From Vulcanimicrobiia bacterium (GTDB taxonomy: Bacteria; Vulcanimicrobiota; Vulcanimicrobiia; Vulcanimicrobiales; Vulcanimicrobiaceae): 36,789 bases of DNA. The stretch lies in contig JAMXLK010000060.1 of NCBI GenBank assembly GCA_024281075.1, forward strand, positions 1 to 36,789. The letters are read 5' to 3'. A model generated the notes under the pieces. It searched no databases. It saw only the letters and a list, made by a program, of their open reading frames with translations, and was not told the origin of the DNA. How positions within the stretch are numbered: position 1 is the first letter of the stretch; each line of letters opens with the position of its first letter. The translations under genes were made by a program, and so were the position numbers. This document shows, in pieces, positions 10,557 through 20,029 of this stretch.

Positions 10557-11606
10557 ATGGGTCGCGTAACGGGTTCCGTCATATTCGGGGGCTTGGCGCT
10601 CTTGATCGCAGGATGTTCGCAGAGTACAACGGGCGCGCTTCCGAGCGGCGGTGCGAATCGGTCGGCGCCGATGCGAGTCGAAAGTGAAACCGTTAAAATC
10701 CGCGAGTTCGCCGATTTGCCGAAATACGGCACCTACGGTTACGGCTTCCATCCCAGCGCCATCGCGAGCGGACCCGGCGGCCTGCTTTGGGTCGTCGACG
10801 GCATCGACCAAGACCTCGGTAAGAACATGATCGTTGGGATCGCGACGTCGGGCAAAGCCAAGCACGATTATTCTGCGGTAAGCAACTACTTCGGTTATCA
10901 GGACATTGCGGCCGGACCCGATGGCGCGCTGTGGATTACGGACTCCTACAACAACCGGATCTCTAAGATGACGACGAGCGGGCACTTTGCGAATTACACG
11001 GTGCCAAACTACGAGCCGCTATTCATTGCGGCCGGTCCCGATCGAGCGCTCTGGTTCACGGCTGCCGGAGCAAGCGGAGGCGCGATCGGGCGAATAAGCA
11101 CGAAAGGTAAGATGACATTCTATTCGGTGTCATCATACCAACTCGGCGACATTACCGCCGGTCCGGATAACGCACTCTGGTTCGCCGCGCAGCTCCCCAG
11201 CGCTGCCATTGGACGCATCACGACGGACGGAAAGATAACGTACTACGGCATTAGCAATGTGCCGGATTTCATCGCTTTGGGACCCGACGGTGCGCTGTGG
11301 TTCACGGCAAGCGGTCCAAAAATCGGTCGGATAACAACAGCAGGCAAAGTCACGGAATACTCGCTCAGCGGCGCGTCGTACGTTAACGATATCGCGGCCG
11401 GTCCCGACGGCGCCATGTGGTTCACGCGGTACCCCTACAACAATTACCCTCCGGAAATCGGGCGTATCTCCATGAGCGGGCACATTACCGAGTACTCGAA
11501 CGGGCTCCTAAATCAAGCCGGTCCCGACGGAATCGTCGAAGGTCCGGACGAGCGTATGTGGTTTACGGACTCCAGTAACAACCAGACCGGCCGCGTAACG
11601 CCGTAG
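10557..11606 (+). CDS. Vgb-like beta-propeller lipoprotein 3
   Basis: ATG at 10557 after GAGGAGG; MGRVTGSVIFGGLALLIAGCSQ lipobox; repeated GPDGALWFT..IGRITT.GKVTEY. The ORF track start at 10098 is antisense extension into the WYL gene. Confidence 0.87.
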   Translation: MGRVTGSVIFGGLALLIAGCSQSTTGALPSGGANRSAPMRVESETVKIREFADLPKYGTYGYGFHPSAIASGPGGLLWVVDGIDQDLGKNMIVGIATSGKAKHDYSAVSNYFGYQDIAAGPDGALWITDSYNNRISKMTTSGHFANYTVPNYEPLFIAAGPDRALWFTAAGASGGAIGRISTKGKMTFYSVSSYQLGDITAGPDNALWFAAQLPSAAIGRITTDGKITYYGISNVPDFIALGPDGALWFTASGPKIGRITTAGKVTEYSLSGASYVNDIAAGPDGAMWFTRYPYNNYPPEIGRISMSGHITEYSNGLLNQAGPDGIVEGPDERMWFTDSSNNQTGRVTP

Positions 11607-11630
11607 CGACGACCGTCGACTGCAGCAGTA

Positions 11631-12068
11631 TTAACCGCGTCCGTTCTGCTGCATCGGGCGCGTCGCGAACGGGGCGCGCCATTCGCGTTCTCCCACCTTG
11701 AGAACCCAGACGTACGTCCGATCGGGCGCAAGCGGCATGGGCGTGATGTTTACCGCAAAGGGAACGTTGATGTCCGCGCCGGGCTTCGTCCCGGGCGGAC
11801 GTCCAACTTCGATCTCGTTCTCGATGTGCATTCCCGAAAAACTCTCCGGCCCGGTTTGAACGACGACGGCATTGCCGTCGGCGTCTAGAAGGTCGAGCGT
11901 CCACCTGATCCGGCGGTTCGTTTCGTCCCATGGCACGTGTAAGATGAAGGCAATCGCCGACGGTGCCGTCATCGGACTGCTCGTGTGCGTCCAGCCGATA
12001 CCCAGCGCGTGAAGCTTGCCGTCGGGTGACGCTTGCGCGGAATCGGCGAGAAAGAGTGTGGCTTCCAT
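11631..12068 (-). CDS. Conserved hypothetical protein resembling DUF6941
   Basis: 145 aa; MEATLFLADSAQASPDGKLHALGIGWTHTSSP...; family recalled from the N-terminal pattern only. Confidence 0.6.
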   Translation of the reverse strand: MEATLFLADSAQASPDGKLHALGIGWTHTSSPMTAPSAIAFILHVPWDETNRRIRWTLDLLDADGNAVVVQTGPESFSGMHIENEIEVGRPPGTKPGADINVPFAVNITPMPLAPDRTYVWVLKVGEREWRAPFATRPMQQNGRG

Positions 12069-12075
12069 ATTAACC

Positions 12076-12144
12076 CTTCGTCCTTCGACTTCGCTTCACT
12101 TCGACTCGCTCCGCTCGCTCAGTGTCGCTGCGCTCAGGATGACA
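12076..12144. repeat. Dispersed intergenic repeat, copy 2
   Basis: CTTCGTCCTTCGACTTCGCTTCACTTCGACTCGCTCCGCTCGCTCAGTGTCGCTGCGCTCAGGATGACA; overlaps the last codons and stop of acnA. Confidence 0.65.
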
Positions 12145-14875
12145 CATAACGCAGATTGCGAAGAACGTACTGTAAGATGCCGCCGTGGCGATAATATTCC
12201 GCTTCATTGGGCGTATCGATCCGTAAACGAACGTCAAAGTCGATAGAGCGTCCGCTTTTGGGGTCGGTGGCCTTTACGCGCAGGCGCATGCGGGGCTCGA
12301 CTCCGTCGGCAAGTCCGGTAATGTCGTAGATCTCTTCACCGTCGAGCCCGTACGTCGAGCGATCGGCGCCCGCGGCGAACTCGAGCGGCAAAACGCCCAT
12401 GCCGATCAAGTTGCTGCGGTGAATTCTTTCGAACGATTCGGCGATCACCGCCTTGACGCCGAGCAGATACGGGCCTTTCGCGGCCCAATCGCGTGACGAA
12501 CCGGAACCATACTCTTTGCCGGCGAGGATGATGAGCGGGGTGCCATCGCGCGCGTATTTCTGCGAAGCCTCGAAGATGGAGAGCTGCTCGCCCGTCGGCA
12601 AATATCGCGTGACGCCGCCTTCGACACCCGGCACGAGCGCGTTGCGAAGGCGAACGTTGGCGAAAGTCCCGCGCACCATCACCTCGTGATTGCCGCGGCG
12701 TGCGCCGTAAGAGTTGAAATCGCGCGGCTCGATGCCATGCTCCATCAGATATTTTCCGGCCGGGCTGTTGCGAGCGATGCTGCCCGCCGGCGAGATATGA
12801 TCGGTCGTCACGGAATCGCCGAGAACGGCGAGCGCGCGTGCACCGACAACGTCTTCGAGTTGCGCCGGCTGTGCGGGCATGCCGTCGAAGTACGGCGGTC
12901 GCTTTACGTACTCCGAAGCCGGGTCCCACGCGTATCGCTCGCTGGCCGAGACGTTCAGGGCCCGCCAATTGTCGTCGCCGTTGAAAACGTCGGCGTATTC
13001 GCGTTGGAACATCTCCTCGCTGATGCACGAGGCGACCGTCGCGGTGATGGCATCGTTGCTCGGCCAAATGTCGTGGAGGTAGACGGGACGCCCAGCTTTG
13101 TCCGTACCGAGTGGCTCCGTCGTCAAATCGATATCCATCCGTCCGGCCAGCGCGTACGCCACGACCAGCGGCGGTGACGCAAGATAGTTCGCGCGCACTT
13201 GCGGATGAATGCGTCCTTCGAAGTTGCGATTTCCCGAAAGCACCGCCGCAACGACAAGATCGCTCTCGGCAACGGCTTCCGCTACGTCGGGCGGTAACGG
13301 TCCGGAGTTTCCGATGCAGGTCGTGCATCCGTAGCCGATCAGGTTGAAGCCCAGGCGATCGAGATACTCTTGCAGCCCCGCCTTGGCCAAATAATCGGTC
13401 ACGACTTTGGATCCCGGCGCGAGGGACGTCTTGACCCAAGCTTTCGTCATGAGTCCGCGCTCGACGGCGTTACGAGCGAGCAGTCCGGCTCCGACGAGCA
13501 CGGATGGGTTCGACGTGTTCGTGCAGCTGGTGATCGCCGCGATCACAACGGATCCGTCGGAGACTTCGTCGAGCGCCGGCGCTACCAGCTGCGGAACCGT
13601 CGCGGTACCGCCGCCGCCCTCGCCCTCAAAGCGCGATACGGCTCCGTTGCTGCGTTCGCGCGCGGCGACCCACTCATCGAGCGCGCCTTCGAACGAGCGT
13701 TTGACCTGCGCGAGCGGCACTCGATCCTGCGGCCGGCGCGGCCCAGCAACACTCGGCTCGACCGTCGCGAGATCGAGCGAAAGCGCGTCCGCGAACTCCG
13801 GCTCCGGCGCGGCATCGGTGCGAAAGAGGCCTTGTGACTTCGCGTACGCCTCAACGAGCGCGACGTGTTGCGGCGTCCGTCCGGTGAGGCGAAGATATTC
13901 CAGCGTGCGTTCGTCGATCGGGAAAATCGCAACCGTCGAACCGAACTCCGGCGACATATTACTGATCGTCGTACGGTCGACCACCGGCAGCGCGGCGAGT
14001 CCGGGCCCAAAGAACTCCACAAACTTTCCGACGACGCCTTTGCGGCGCAGCATTTCTGCGACGGTCAGCACGAGATCGGTCGCGGTGACGCCTTCGCGCA
14101 GCGCTCCTTCCAAGCGAAAACCGACGACTTCGGGAATAAGCATCGTAACCGGCTGACCGAGCATCGCGGCCTCCGCTTCGATTCCGCCGACGCCCCACGC
14201 GAGCACGCCCAAACCGTTGACCATCGTCGTGTGCGAATCGGTGCCGACCGCAGTGTCCGGATAGGCAAGCGGTGGTTCCGCGGTGACACCGGGGAAAACG
14301 ACGCGCGCTAAATATTCGATATTGACTTGATGCACGATGCCCGTGCCGGGCGGCACGACGCGCAAACCCGAGAGCGCCGATTGTCCCCACTTCAAAAACG
14401 CGTAACGCTCCCGATTGCGCTCGAATTCCATCTGTGTGTTCTTTGCCAGCGCGTCTCCGGAGCCGAAGTAATCGGCCTGCACCGAATGGTCGATCACCAG
14501 CTCCACGGGCTGCAGCGGATTGATCGTTTTCGGATCGCCGCCCATTGCCGCCATCGCGTCGCGCATCGCCGCCAAATCGACGACGCACGGAACGCCCGTA
14601 AAATCCTGCAGCAGAACGCGAGCCGGCGTAAATGCGATCTCGCGTTCGCTTCGCGCACGGGCTCCGTGTGCGAGCGCTTCGATATCTTCCGACGTAACCA
14701 CGCTGCCGTCTTCGAATCGGAGCAAATTCTCTAAAAGAATCTTGGTTGAAAACGGAAGCCGTGCGAGCGTTGCGACGCCGGCCTTTTCCAAGGCGGCGAG
14801 TCGAAAGTAGCGGTACGTGCGATCGCCGGCGGTCAGCGTATCGAGCGCGTTAAAACTATTGGGGTGTCGATTCAT
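12134..14875 (-). CDS. acnA: Aconitate hydratase
   Basis: 913 aa; [134 protein letters not shown]. Confidence 0.97.
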   Translation of the reverse strand: MNRHPNSFNALDTLTAGDRTYRYFRLAALEKAGVATLARLPFSTKILLENLLRFEDGSVVTSEDIEALAHGARARSEREIAFTPARVLLQDFTGVPCVVDLAAMRDAMAAMGGDPKTINPLQPVELVIDHSVQADYFGSGDALAKNTQMEFERNRERYAFLKWGQSALSGLRVVPPGTGIVHQVNIEYLARVVFPGVTAEPPLAYPDTAVGTDSHTTMVNGLGVLAWGVGGIEAEAAMLGQPVTMLIPEVVGFRLEGALREGVTATDLVLTVAEMLRRKGVVGKFVEFFGPGLAALPVVDRTTISNMSPEFGSTVAIFPIDERTLEYLRLTGRTPQHVALVEAYAKSQGLFRTDAAPEPEFADALSLDLATVEPSVAGPRRPQDRVPLAQVKRSFEGALDEWVAARERSNGAVSRFEGEGGGGTATVPQLVAPALDEVSDGSVVIAAITSCTNTSNPSVLVGAGLLARNAVERGLMTKAWVKTSLAPGSKVVTDYLAKAGLQEYLDRLGFNLIGYGCTTCIGNSGPLPPDVAEAVAESDLVVAAVLSGNRNFEGRIHPQVRANYLASPPLVVAYALAGRMDIDLTTEPLGTDKAGRPVYLHDIWPSNDAITATVASCISEEMFQREYADVFNGDDNWRALNVSASERYAWDPASEYVKRPPYFDGMPAQPAQLEDVVGARALAVLGDSVTTDHISPAGSIARNSPAGKYLMEHGIEPRDFNSYGARRGNHEVMVRGTFANVRLRNALVPGVEGGVTRYLPTGEQLSIFEASQKYARDGTPLIILAGKEYGSGSSRDWAAKGPYLLGVKAVIAESFERIHRSNLIGMGVLPLEFAAGADRSTYGLDGEEIYDITGLADGVEPRMRLRVKATDPKSGRSIDFDVRLRIDTPNEAEYYRHGGILQYVLRNLRYVSS

Positions 14876-16046
14876 CGGACAGCCGTACTTTTGGATCGCC
14901 CACCGCGTAGCCTTCGATTTTTAGCGCGGCATGGCCGGAGAGCAGCTGCCAGAGCGGTTCTGCGACGAGTGTAAGGCGCCACGGCTGCAGCGCGAGCGTG
15001 CGCTCGAAGCCCGCACGATCTCTCGGAGCTTCTCGCGCTAAACGTTCGAGCGACGCACGCGGCACCAACAAGCTCGCAGGCAAACCCGCATCGCGCGCGA
15101 TTTCGGCGATTGCGGCGGTCATGAAAGCGACCAGCGCGTCGCGCGCCGGAGCCGTCGGTCGGTTTGGACGCTCCGGCAGCTCGGTTTCGTCGAGCGCCTG
15201 CCCGCGTGCAACCGCCGCAAGGATCGGGCCGCCGAGAAGCCGCTTCATGCCGGAATCGAGCCGGCGCAGCTGCGAGAGATCGTCGAGCTCCGCAGGCTTC
15301 AGCAGCGCAAGCCCCGCGACGACGTCGTCCGGTAAAACGTACCGCACCGGAAGATCGCGGTCGTGGGCGACGCGGTCGCGCAACTTCACGAGCTCGTTCA
15401 AAATACCGAGCTCGCGGCGATTCATCCGCATCGCGCCGGGGATGCGCAAGTAGGCGCGACGCTCGTCGATGCGGTATCGCTCGATGTCCCCGAGCTCGGC
15501 GCACTCTTCGTAAACCCATTCGTAACGGCCGAGTTGTTCCAAACGCGGACGAAGTGCGTCGTACACGGGAAGCAGATAGGCGACGTCATCTACGAGATAC
15601 TCGATCTGCCGTTGCGAAAACGGACGCGCCGACCAATCGCTGACCGTCTGCGACTTCGCGAGGCGTACGCCGCAGACGCCGCGCACCAAATCTGCGAGCG
15701 AGATCTGCATACCATAACCGAGGAACGCTGCCGCGACTTGCGTATCGAAAACGCGCGGCGGCACGACGTCGAAGCGATCGGCGAAGATTTTCAAGTCCGC
15801 CGAGAGCGCGTGGCCTACGACCGTTGTGTGCGTGAGCGCAAGCGCGAGCTTGCGCAGATCCGCGACAGCCAGCGCATCGACGATCGCCGCGCCGTCATCG
15901 AACGCAATCTGCACCACCATCAAGCGCGGCGAATAGGTGCGCTCGGCGTGAAATTCAGTGTCGAGTCCAACACGATCCGCCTCGGATACGCGCGCGCAGA
16001 GGCCTTCGAGCGCGGAACGATCGGCGACGATCTGCGGCGCCGTCAT
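14856..16046 (-). CDS. rnd: Ribonuclease D
   Basis: ATG at 16046 ([48 protein letters not shown]); DEDD exonuclease motifs [29 protein letters not shown], then HRDC-like region. The first 114 aa of the ORF-track version are spurious. Confidence 0.9.
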   Translation of the reverse strand: MTAPQIVADRSALEGLCARVSEADRVGLDTEFHAERTYSPRLMVVQIAFDDGAAIVDALAVADLRKLALALTHTTVVGHALSADLKIFADRFDVVPPRVFDTQVAAAFLGYGMQISLADLVRGVCGVRLAKSQTVSDWSARPFSQRQIEYLVDDVAYLLPVYDALRPRLEQLGRYEWVYEECAELGDIERYRIDERRAYLRIPGAMRMNRRELGILNELVKLRDRVAHDRDLPVRYVLPDDVVAGLALLKPAELDDLSQLRRLDSGMKRLLGGPILAAVARGQALDETELPERPNRPTAPARDALVAFMTAAIAEIARDAGLPASLLVPRASLERLAREAPRDRAGFERTLALQPWRLTLVAEPLWQLLSGHAALKIEGYAVGDPKVRLSDESTPQ

Positions 16047-16693
16047 GGCGACGGCGAAGCTCCCTCGACACGGTGGAAGTGAAAGTGCGGGCAACGGTGC
16101 GTCTCGCAGTAGTGCCGAGCGTAGTGGCGAGCACGCGATTCGTAGCCATGCAGCGCCACCGTGACGCGGTCGCCGAATATCGTCAACAACGCACAGATCG
16201 GAAGCGCGATCGCACACATCGTCCAGACGTGAACCCAAACCGGCACGCGAAACGCGGCGGCGCTTGCCGTGGCGACGGTTCCGCCGAAGCCGGGAATGAC
16301 GCGCACGGCGAGTAAGAACGCCGGCGAGCCGACGGGAAAGCGCTTGACCCACGCGGGCAACCGGTGCAAATACTCTTCGAGCCGCCAAAGACGCGTCGCG
16401 TGCCGATTGATCCAGTATCCGAGCAAAGCCGCGCCCACCAGTCCGAACGCATCGACGAGGGTGCCCTTGACCGGTCCGAAGATCGCGCCATTCATGATCG
16501 CGAGCGCGTCGGTCACCGAAAATGGCGCCGATGCGACGATTGCAAAGACCACGACCGCAAGCGGGTATGCTAAGGGTCCAATCGTTCGGATTTCGTACTC
16601 GACGCGAGGTTGATGACGGATCACCAAATACGCGAGTGCGAAAGACGCGACGAAGAGCCCGAGCGCAGCAGCCCTTCTAAGGAGACGGTTCAA
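16043..16693 (-). CDS. VTT/SNARE-associated (TVP38/TMEM64, DedA-related) membrane protein
   Basis: APFSVTDALAIMNGAIFGPVKGTLVDAFGLVGAALLGYWINRHATRLW...GSPAFLLAVRVIPGFGGTVATASAAAFRVPVWVHVW. Start uncertain (TTG 16693 proposed); stop overlaps the rnd start as ATGA. Confidence 0.75.
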   Translation of the reverse strand: MNRLLRRAAALGLFVASFALAYLVIRHQPRVEYEIRTIGPLAYPLAVVVFAIVASAPFSVTDALAIMNGAIFGPVKGTLVDAFGLVGAALLGYWINRHATRLWRLEEYLHRLPAWVKRFPVGSPAFLLAVRVIPGFGGTVATASAAAFRVPVWVHVWTMCAIALPICALLTIFGDRVTVALHGYESRARHYARHYCETHRCPHFHFHRVEGASPSP

Positions 16694-16696
16694 GCG

Positions 16697-17101
16697 ATGG
16701 TCGTGCGGGGAGTCATCACGTTGCTTTGCGGAGTTGCGCTCTACGCGTCGCTTTTCATGCTGAACAAGAGCCGCCGCGCCGCACGCGGTGAAGTCAAGGG
16801 CCCGAGCGTCGTCAAAACGCCGAGGGCACACCTTTTTGGCGTCCCTAACTCCCTGCTGGGGTCGCTTTACTACCCCGGAATGGCGATTGCAGTGTGGGTG
16901 GCACGCGGCAGGATTTCGGAGCTCGTCATCTTGATCGCGGCCCTCGGCGCCGCGGCGACCTCGGCTTACCTTGCTTATTCGCTGATCTACGTCACTCGGC
17001 GTGAATGCCCGTACTGCTGGACCGCACACATCGTCAACTGGTCCCTTTTGGCCCTTTGCGCTTATTTATTTCTGCCGAACATATTGAATCGAGGTGTCTG
17101 A
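16697..17101 (+). CDS. VKOR (vitamin K epoxide reductase)-like membrane protein
   Basis: AHLFGVPNSLLGSLYYPGM...YLAYSLIYVTRRECPYCWTAHIVNWSLL: VKOR core with CxxC in the last helices. ATG at 16697. Confidence 0.75.
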   Translation: MVVRGVITLLCGVALYASLFMLNKSRRAARGEVKGPSVVKTPRAHLFGVPNSLLGSLYYPGMAIAVWVARGRISELVILIAALGAAATSAYLAYSLIYVTRRECPYCWTAHIVNWSLLALCAYLFLPNILNRGV

Positions 17102-17113
17102 TTTTGTTAGAAT
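17084..17113 (+). promoter_or_regulatory. Sigma70-like promoter candidate
   Basis: TTGAAT (17084-17089)-N18-TAGAAT (17108-17113), overlapping the 3' end of the VKOR-like gene and pointing into a non-coding gap. Confidence 0.5.
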
Positions 17114-17119
17114 CGGCCT

Positions 17120-17243
17120 CTCGGGTCAGGCCGGCACACCTTGTCGCCGTAACCGCCGTGAGAGAGGGCCGGACGCGTAGCGTTAGTTCTACGCACCGGT
17201 GAACGGCAGACTTATAGGGGCCCACGCGAGTGCGTGGGTCCTC
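17120..17243 (+). ncRNA. Candidate structured non-coding RNA, family not identified
   Basis: Pairings by eye: GCCGT-A-ACCG (17146-17155) with CGGT-GA-ACGGC (17197-17207); apical GCGTAG/CTACGC (17175-17180/17189-17194); 3' hairpin 17217-17227/17232-17242 with loop GAGT. Confidence 0.45.
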
Positions 17244-17245
17244 TG

Positions 17246-17680
17246 CTATGTCCGGCTCATTTCTTCGATCATCGCGCGATACGTAGGGTCACTTGTTGGG
17301 GCAGCGGCGAACCATGCTTCGAGCATCTCTTCGGCAAGCGGAACGGACGTTGCACGAAGGCTCATGCAGAGCACGTTCGCATCATTCCACTCGCGGGCAC
17401 CGGCCGCGGTTGCGGCGTCGGCACAGAGCGCCGCGCGAACACCCGCAACCTTATTGGCGGCGATGCTGACGCCGGTGCCGGTCCAGCAGCAAAGGACGCC
17501 GTAGCGCGTCTGCCCGCGCGCAACGCAGTTGCCGACTTCGCGGCCGACCGACGGCCATGCGGCATCGTCGCCGGGCGCCAGCGCCCCGAGGCGCACGACC
17601 TCGTGCCCGTGCGCGCACAGCCAACGATCGATTGCCTCTGGAAGTTCCCCCGCCATATCGCTACCGAGCGCTACACGCAT
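17246..17680 (-). CDS. rpiB: RpiB/LacA/LacB-type sugar-phosphate isomerase
   Basis: MRVALGSDMAGELPEAIDRWLCAHGHEVVRLGAL...YGVLCCWTGTGVSIAANKVAGVRAALCADAATAAGAREWNDANVLCMSLR; start at 17680. Confidence 0.88.
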   Translation of the reverse strand: MRVALGSDMAGELPEAIDRWLCAHGHEVVRLGALAPGDDAAWPSVGREVGNCVARGQTRYGVLCCWTGTGVSIAANKVAGVRAALCADAATAAGAREWNDANVLCMSLRATSVPLAEEMLEAWFAAAPTSDPTYRAMIEEMSRT

Positions 17681-17721
17681 GGAGAGGTTTTCGGCACGCA
17701 TCGGCGGCAGACTAGCCGTCC

Positions 17722-18522
17722 GTGAGCACGGTGCGTTTGGCGGCGACGGTGATCCTGGCGCGACCGCCGTTCGAAGTCTATCTGGCGCGGCGCAGTGCAA
17801 GCGCCGCTTTCGCCCCCGATGCCTTCGTCTTTCCCGGCGGCACGATCGAAGCGCAGGACGCATCCGAGGCCGTGCGCGCGCGTACCGTCGGGCTCGAGTT
17901 GGAGCGTTTGAATCGCGAATTCCGCGCCGAAGTTCCGCAGGAGCTTACATCAGACGAGCCGACCGTCGGCAACGACGCCGCCGCGACGCTGATGATTGCC
18001 GCCTTGCGCGAGCTCTTCGAGGAAGCGGGCGTTCTGCTGGCCCGCACGGCCGCCGTCCAGCCGGTGGGGCCGCGAACCGGCGACTGGAAGCGCGTTACCG
18101 AGCAGCGCGATGCGGTGCGCAGCGGAGCGCTACCCTTTGCAGATTTTCTCGCGGCGCACGATTGGTACGCCGACGCGCGCGCCCTCACGCTCTTCTCGCA
18201 CTGGATCACGCCGCCGAGCGAGCCGCGCCGCTATAACACGCACTTCTTCTTCGCCGTCGCGCCGCCGGATCAGGCGGCCCTTGCCGATGCGTCGGAAACG
18301 CATGACGGCATTTGGATCGCTCCCGCCGCGGCACTCGAGCGGCGTAGTTCCGGAACGCTTCATCTCGTCTATCCGACGATCAAACATTTGGAGCGGCTCG
18401 CGCGCTTCGATTCCGTCGAAGCCGCATTGGAATACGCGCAGCGCAAACGCGTACTGACGATCGTACCGAAGGATACCGCCGATGATTTCGAGATTCCGGC
18501 GGTGCTCGAAAACGCATGGTAA
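17722..18522 (+). CDS. NUDIX hydrolase (NUDT19-like)
   Basis: PPFEVYLARRSASAAFAPDAFVFPGGTIEAQD...ALRELFEEAGVLLAR contains the REx2EE portion of a Nudix box. Confidence 0.88.
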   Translation: MSTVRLAATVILARPPFEVYLARRSASAAFAPDAFVFPGGTIEAQDASEAVRARTVGLELERLNREFRAEVPQELTSDEPTVGNDAAATLMIAALRELFEEAGVLLARTAAVQPVGPRTGDWKRVTEQRDAVRSGALPFADFLAAHDWYADARALTLFSHWITPPSEPRRYNTHFFFAVAPPDQAALADASETHDGIWIAPAAALERRSSGTLHLVYPTIKHLERLARFDSVEAALEYAQRKRVLTIVPKDTADDFEIPAVLENAW

Positions 18523-19424
18523 CGCTCGTTCGTGCCCCAAACCCATCCGCGATGACGCTGCAGGGGACGAATTCGTACGTCATCGATTGCGGCGATGCAA
18601 CGGCGCTCGTGATCGATCCCGGCCCCGGGATCGACGAGCATTTGCATGCGCTCGTCGACGCCGCGCAATCGCGCGGCCTCACCATTGCGGCGATCGCGCT
18701 GACGCACGGACATCCCGATCACGCCTCCGGCGCGTCACGGCTCGCAGGCATGACGCACGCGCCGCTCTACGCACATCCGAAGAGTAAGATTGCGCACGAC
18801 GTCGATCTCCCGCTCGAGGGCGAGTTGCGGGCCGGCGCGACCGCGCTGCGCACGATCGATGCGCCGGGCCACAGTTTCGATCACGCCGTCTTTTATTTGG
18901 CGCCGGAGGCGGCGCTCTTTACCGGCGACACGATCTTAGGTGAAGGCACGACCGTCGTCGCCCCGCCCGGCGGCGCGATGCGCCCGTATCAACGAACGCT
19001 GCGGCGGCTTGCCGGCGAGTTCGGCGACGCGCGCGTGCTGTACGGTGGACACGGGCCGGTGGTCAACGATCCGAAAACCAAAATCGCCGAATACATCGCG
19101 CACCGGCAGATGCGCGAGCAGCAGATTCTCGACGCCTTGAGCGAGGGACCGCAGACGATCCCGGATCTCGTCCGCCGGATTTATTCGCCGCAGCGCCAGC
19201 CGCTTTGGCCGGCAATGGCACGACAGATCCTCGCGCATCTCGTCGCACTCGAAGACGAGGGACGCGTGCGTTCGGAAGTGTTGGACCGCGCCATGACACC
19301 CGAAGAATGGGCGATCCTCAATCCGCGCATCGAAGAGTTCGTCGGCCCGCAGGAAGCTGCGGTGATCACCGCCGAGTTAGGAGCGGAAATGCGATTGGAA
19401 ACGCTCCGGCAATATCAACGATGA
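18516..19424 (+). CDS. MBL-fold metallo-hydrolase (LACTB2-like)
   Basis: GTNSYVIDCGDATALVIDPGPGIDEHL...LTHGHPDHASGASRL...GHSFDHAVFYL...LFTGDTILGEGTTVV...LYGGHGPVV plus C-terminal winged helix. Confidence 0.92.
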   Translation: MVTLVRAPNPSAMTLQGTNSYVIDCGDATALVIDPGPGIDEHLHALVDAAQSRGLTIAAIALTHGHPDHASGASRLAGMTHAPLYAHPKSKIAHDVDLPLEGELRAGATALRTIDAPGHSFDHAVFYLAPEAALFTGDTILGEGTTVVAPPGGAMRPYQRTLRRLAGEFGDARVLYGGHGPVVNDPKTKIAEYIAHRQMREQQILDALSEGPQTIPDLVRRIYSPQRQPLWPAMARQILAHLVALEDEGRVRSEVLDRAMTPEEWAILNPRIEEFVGPQEAAVITAELGAEMRLETLRQYQR

Positions 19425-20029
19425 TGCGCCGCTTCGCAGCTCTCGCAACCTTCGCCGCGCTCGTTTCTTGCATGCCGTCGGCCGGACCCACGATCCCCGG
19501 CGACCAGACGGTCCCGCCGCCGCAGTCCTGCTACGTCGCCAAACGCGACCCCACGACGGTCAAGGCGACGATCACGTTTTACGGATGGCCGGACAACTCG
19601 CCGCCGGGCAATGCGATCGCGCATCCCGTGATACACAAGCACGCCGGCGGCGACGGCACGTACTGCAACCCGACGACTTTCGCGACCGAAAAGGCGAACA
19701 ACGAGCGGATTCCCTACGGAACCAAGATCTACGTGCCGTTCATCAAGCAGTATTTCATCCGTGAAGACCTCTGCGCGGCGTCGGGGCCAAAGAGCGGGAG
19801 CGGGAGCAACGGATGTAAGGGAATCTGGTTCGATCTCTGGATCGGGGGAACGGCGAAATCGAACTTCCATGCCGTCATCAAATGCGAACGCAAACTGACA
19901 CCCGGCAAAAAAGTCTCCGTCATCCTTTGGCCGCGCGACGGGCTGCCCGTCGCTCATCCGGGTCCGATCTACCGTAATCATCCGCCGCCAGACGGCTCGT
20001 GTGATGGGAAGCCCTTACTCGATAGTTAG
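19421..20029 (+). CDS. Secreted lipoprotein, possibly double-psi beta-barrel/3D-domain-like
   Basis: ATG overlaps preceding stop; MMRRFAALATFAALVSCMPS signal; ATITFYGWPDNSPPGNAIAHP...YCNPTTFATEK...IPYGTKIYVPFIKQYFIREDLC...FDLWIGG. Confidence 0.65.
   Translation: MMRRFAALATFAALVSCMPSAGPTIPGDQTVPPPQSCYVAKRDPTTVKATITFYGWPDNSPPGNAIAHPVIHKHAGGDGTYCNPTTFATEKANNERIPYGTKIYVPFIKQYFIREDLCAASGPKSGSGSNGCKGIWFDLWIGGTAKSNFHAVIKCERKLTPGKKVSVILWPRDGLPVAHPGPIYRNHPPPDGSCDGKPLLDS

Noticed and set aside
6890-11606. Possible antibiotic-resistance cluster (Vgb-like plus VOC/bleomycin-fosfomycin-like)
   Set aside because: Vgb catalytic residues are not evident, the proteins are exported lipoproteins, and VOC membership alone does not imply resistance.
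11612-11660. TGCAGCAG...CTGCTGCA inverted repeat after propeller 3
   Set aside because: 8-bp arms with a long loop, overlapping the stop of the convergent gene; too weak to call a terminator or element.
16047-16388. 114-aa N-terminal extension of RNase D in the ORF track
   Set aside because: Low-complexity Arg-rich translation overlapping the VTT gene in another frame; a good RNase D start is at 16046.
17120-17243. Assignment of the intergenic RNA as SRP RNA, based on GGGTCAGGCC
   Set aside because: Lacks the conserved GGAAGGNAGCAGCC region expected next to GGTCAGG; left as unassigned.
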